A stretch of 21,652 bases of DNA from a virus. The translations under genes were made by a program, and so were the position numbers. The notes under the pieces were generated by a model that saw nothing but the letters and a program-made list of their open reading frames with translations, had not been told where the DNA came from and did no database searches. The stretch spans positions 1-21,652 of the IMG/VR virus record IMGVR_UViG_3300050821_008669. One strand, 5' to 3'. Shown in pieces: positions 19,907 to 21,652 of the stretch; the first letter of the stretch is position 1, and the number at the start of each line of letters is the position of its first letter.

Positions 19907-20974
19907 CTAACTTGTGCCCATTTCATCGGTGTTTCTTGCAATATTCACGGTGGCGCTGTGGCCGATTTTGTGGCCGGCCTTTGCGATGCGCTCCTCGTCG
20001 GGAGTCAGGAATTTGCAGTAACCCTCGGTCACGTTGATTGACGCGTGGCCCAGGCGCTTTTGTAGGTCGTAAATCGTGCGGCCGGAACGCAACCACTCGA
20101 CCGCATGCAGGTGCCTCAAATCGTGGAACCGGAACCGGCGAAAGTCGGTATGCTTGCGGGCTAGCGCAGCGGCGAGCTTGGTGAATTGCGTCGCGACGTT
20201 GTTGTATCGCTCGCCGTTCCCGTGTGAGAACAGCAAATCGCCAACGGGCAGGGCGGAAAATATCTCAATGCCGCCGAATGGAACGAGATCCACAACGCGT
20301 AGCTTGTTGCCCTTGCCGACAACGGTCAGCGTCTTGGCGGTCAAATCAAGCTGACTGCGGCGCGCGCTAACGAGCTCGTCTTGCCGGCAGCCCGTGGCGA
20401 CCGCGGCTCGTATCATGTCCTTAAGCATGCCTGGAGCGCGAGCAATGATGCGAGCAACGTCCTCGGGCTTCGGCAGCACGATAGGGTCGCGACGCTCGCG
20501 CGCGAGGTCTAGACGGCCCGGCACTGGATTGTCGGTTATCCATTCGTGTTGCTTCGCGAAATTCATGACGCTTGAAAGGGCGCCGAGGTCGCGACGTATG
20601 GTCGCATTGGTGGTTCCCCCTGCCTGTCGAGAACGGATAATCTCGACAACCAGTTTGCCGGTGACCTCGTCGAGGTATCGACCGGAAAGGAAGGGTTCGA
20701 GCATGCCGAGCGAAACGGCATACCGCTTGACGGTACTTGGGCTAACGTCAGTCGCAATCCATGTGGCCCAATCGGCATAGACCTCGGTGAAAGTGCGACG
20801 GTGTTCGCCAAAGTACGCCGCACCGACTAGGCGGCCGGTTTCAGCCGCGTACCGCTGCTTCGCAATCTTTGGGTCGTCAGTGCGTAACGACCACCGGTAG
20901 CGCTCGCCACGGACAATCTTTTTTCCCCATAGCGTGTCGCCACGCCAATAACAGCCGTGCGGGGGCTTTCGCAT
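19907..20974 (-). CDS. Tyrosine recombinase, phage integrase
   Basis: 355 residues from ATG 20974, with AAGGAG eight bases upstream. The N-terminal MRKPPHGCYWRGDTLWGKKI is typical of alphaproteobacterial phage integrases, followed by a core-binding domain (about 60-150). The catalytic residues are in place: Arg in ATGCRQDELV (about 197), Lys in GKGNKLR (about 220), HDLRH (about 283), His in LGHAS (about 309) and the nucleophile Tyr in TEGYCKF (about 319). It integrates and, with an excisionase, excises the phage. The start lies 148 bases inside the overlapping HTH gene. The attachment site may be the adjacent 19716-19906 region. Confidence 0.93.
   Translation of the reverse strand: MRKPPHGCYWRGDTLWGKKIVRGERYRWSLRTDDPKIAKQRYAAETGRLVGAAYFGEHRRTFTEVYADWATWIATDVSPSTVKRYAVSLGMLEPFLSGRYLDEVTGKLVVEIIRSRQAGGTTNATIRRDLGALSSVMNFAKQHEWITDNPVPGRLDLARERRDPIVLPKPEDVARIIARAPGMLKDMIRAAVATGCRQDELVSARRSQLDLTAKTLTVVGKGNKLRVVDLVPFGGIEIFSALPVGDLLFSHGNGERYNNVATQFTKLAAALARKHTDFRRFRFHDLRHLHAVEWLRSGRTIYDLQKRLGHASINVTEGYCKFLTPDEERIAKAGHKIGHSATVNIARNTDEMGTS
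19956..19975 (+). repeat. Imperfect 20-bp direct repeat, copy 2
   Basis: Partner of 19723-19742, inside the last codons of the integrase, where it encodes the GHKIGHS part on the minus strand. The intergenic copy in the matching minus-strand frame reads GHKKGHS. Confidence 0.75.
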
Positions 20975-21144
20975 GCCTCGGACTCCTTGCGCTCGACAAG
21001 GCTCTTTAGCTTGTTCGGGTCAAATGTCCAATCGCGCCCAATGCGGGCGGCGCCCGGTATGCGGCCGAGCCTCGCCGCGTCCACTAGGGCTCGCGGTGAG
21101 AGGCCTAGCATGGGTGCAGCTTCAGTTTTGCTAATTCGGTTCAT
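20827..21144 (-). CDS. Excisionase-like HTH protein with a tail overlapping the integrase
   Basis: 105 residues from ATG 21144, with AAGGAG upstream. Residues 1-55 form a MerR/HTH_17-like domain of the excisionase kind: ISKTEAAPMLGLSPRALVDA then ARLGRIPGAARIGRDWTFDP. After about residue 57 the frame runs 148 bases over the integrase start; this tail is low-complexity and basic, with no domain. Position directly upstream of and overlapping the integrase fits an xis gene. Excisionase function is inferred from context. Confidence 0.75.
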   Translation of the reverse strand: MNRISKTEAAPMLGLSPRALVDAARLGRIPGAARIGRDWTFDPNKLKSLVERKESEACESPRTAVIGVATRYGEKRLSVASATGGRYALTTQRLRSSGTRLKPAA

Positions 21145-21194
21145 TATGGCTCCTTGATAGCCTAATAATTGGGTCAATCGGCTAAGCTTGTCTA

Positions 21195-21210
21195 TATAAC
21201 TTGCGTTATA
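21195..21210. promoter_or_regulatory. Perfect dyad TATAAC-TTGC-GTTATA
   Basis: A 6-bp inverted repeat around a 4-base spacer, 50 bases upstream of the excisionase-like ATG. A/T-rich arms could serve as an operator or overlap a -10 box of the leftward xis/int promoter. Confidence 0.45.
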
Positions 21211-21211
21211 G

Positions 21212-21255
21212 GTGACACCGTTTCTGACGCTCGTAAGCGGCAGAGGCTGTGTCAC
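21212..21255 (+). other. 44-nt near-perfect hairpin
   Basis: GTGACAC (21212-21218) pairs with GTGTCAC (21249-21255), and CGCT pairs with AGCG around a CGTA loop (21232-21235). Between them GTTTCTG pairs with CAGAGGC. Counting two G-U pairs in plus-strand RNA, 18 pairs form with only two single mismatches. No T-run follows on either strand, so it is not an intrinsic terminator. Its right end covers the stop codon of the 21252 gene. Confidence 0.65.
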
Positions 21256-21419
21256 TCCCCCCTAAGAAACCGGCCTATGTCGCCTATTCGTCTAGCAGCG
21301 TGGCGGACGCCGTCCGAAACGTCCGCGGAATTGCCGCGCTCGGCCTTCATGTCGTTAGCTATAGCTTCCAGCTTATACGCCAGTCGGATAAGCTGCTCGG
21401 CGCGTCTTTTTCTACTCAT
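21252..21419 (-). CDS. Small basic helical protein (55 residues)
   Basis: MSRKRRAEQLIRLAYKLEAI then ANDMKAERGNSADVSDGVRH. Probably two amphipathic helices. ATG 21419 shares its A with the upstream TAA (TAATG), implying reinitiation; an AGGT lies about ten bases before. No family is recognised. Confidence 0.6.
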   Translation of the reverse strand: MSRKRRAEQLIRLAYKLEAIANDMKAERGNSADVSDGVRHAARRIGDIGRFLRGE

Positions 21420-21565
21420 TAGTTCAACCTATGTTGACTATATGAAGATGCTTCGCGGGTCGCGTGCGACGACCCTATAACATCGATAGCATAGTTGAGT
21501 GCGATGACAATCGGCACCCAAAGAATGAGCGCGATACACCAGTTAACCCAGTTAAACAGTCCCAT
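21419..21565 (-). CDS. Small single-pass membrane protein (48 residues)
   Basis: MGLFNWVNWCIALILWVPIV then IALNYAIDVIG, followed by a polar tail (SSHATREASSYSQHRLN). One clear membrane helix at about 5-30. GGAG lies eight bases before ATG 21565. Ends by TAATG overlap with the next gene. Role unknown; small membrane proteins near lysogeny genes can influence superinfection, but nothing here shows that. Confidence 0.6.
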   Translation of the reverse strand: MGLFNWVNWCIALILWVPIVIALNYAIDVIGSSHATREASSYSQHRLN

Positions 21566-21652
21566 CTAACGACTCCATTCCGGTTTGTGTGATGTACCAA
21601 CGGCCGTCGCGTAGTACAGCTAGGCCACGGCTAGATGCCGTTTGGCCGGGTC
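21552..21652 (-). CDS. C-terminal fragment of a protein running off the right edge
   Basis: An open frame enters from the window edge and stops at TAA 21552. It reads ASSRGLAVLRDGRWYITQTG then MESLDGTV. The LxDGRWxITxxG pattern resembles the last wing of a winged-helix domain. It overlaps the 48-residue membrane protein's start by 14 bases. Too short to name. Confidence 0.45.
   Translation of the reverse strand, partial: PGQTASSRGLAVLRDGRWYITQTGMESLDGTV

Noticed and set aside
1-21652. CRISPR array
   Set aside because: No regularly spaced direct repeats of suitable length were seen by eye. The Cas4-like nuclease at 2997 stands in a phage recombination operon.

Overview
The window reads as the early, regulatory and lysogeny half of a temperate tailed phage or prophage. 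No capsid, tail, terminase or lysis gene is visible. The DNA is moderately GC-rich. The gene families (a tyrosine integrase with a GCYWRGD N-terminus, a Prim-Pol/DUF3987 replicase, DUF669, DUF6378, a phage metallophosphoesterase) and a CpaB-like protein at the left edge point to an alphaproteobacterial host. The host is an inference from family resemblance; nothing in the window names it.

Layout. (1) 1-631: a terminator-flanked single gene, probably a moron, encoding a shortened CpaB (Flp/Tad pilus) relative. (2) 641-1237: a leftward XRE repressor and a divergent control region. (3) 1238-10867: a rightward replication and recombination operon: VRR-NUC nuclease, Sak4-like ATPase, DUF669 ssDNA-binding-like protein, Cas4/RecB-type nuclease, deoxyribosyltransferase-like protein, a small membrane protein, DEAD/H helicase, a DNA methyltransferase split in two by an HNH gene, a MazG-like pyrophosphatase, a zinc-ribbon protein and a Prim-Pol/DUF3987 protein. 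(4) 10892-14160: a leftward operon of twelve mostly small genes (zinc fingers, membrane peptides, a DnaQ-type exonuclease). It converges on operon 3 at a shared terminator. (5) 14161-14293: a second divergent control region carrying the same 19-bp element as the first. (6) 14294-19688: a rightward operon of about twenty genes, most under 65 codons and many joined by ATGA stop-start overlaps. It includes a metallophosphoesterase and an HslV-like Ntn hydrolase and ends at a strong terminator. (7) 19716-19906: a non-coding, dyad-rich stretch beside the integrase 3' end, a candidate attP. (8) 19907-21652: a leftward lysogeny cluster (integrase, overlapping excisionase-like HTH gene, small genes, and a gene running off the right edge).

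How it fits together. The XRE protein probably controls both divergent regions, so the three large operons could be one regulon, with a 19-bp element starting both rightward operons. Operon 3 supplies replication initiation and unwinding (Prim-Pol, helicase), recombination (Sak4-like ATPase, DUF669 protein, nuclease), nucleotide-pool control (MazG, deoxyribosyltransferase) and DNA modification (methyltransferase).

The points most worth following up are the HNH gene inserted between two in-phase halves of the methyltransferase, the CpaB-like moron that might alter host pili, the duplicated divergent control element, a phage HslV-like protein without HslU, and an almost fully paired 44-nt hairpin near the lysogeny genes. 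Thirteen genes of 59 codons or fewer were recovered by reading stop-start overlaps directly.
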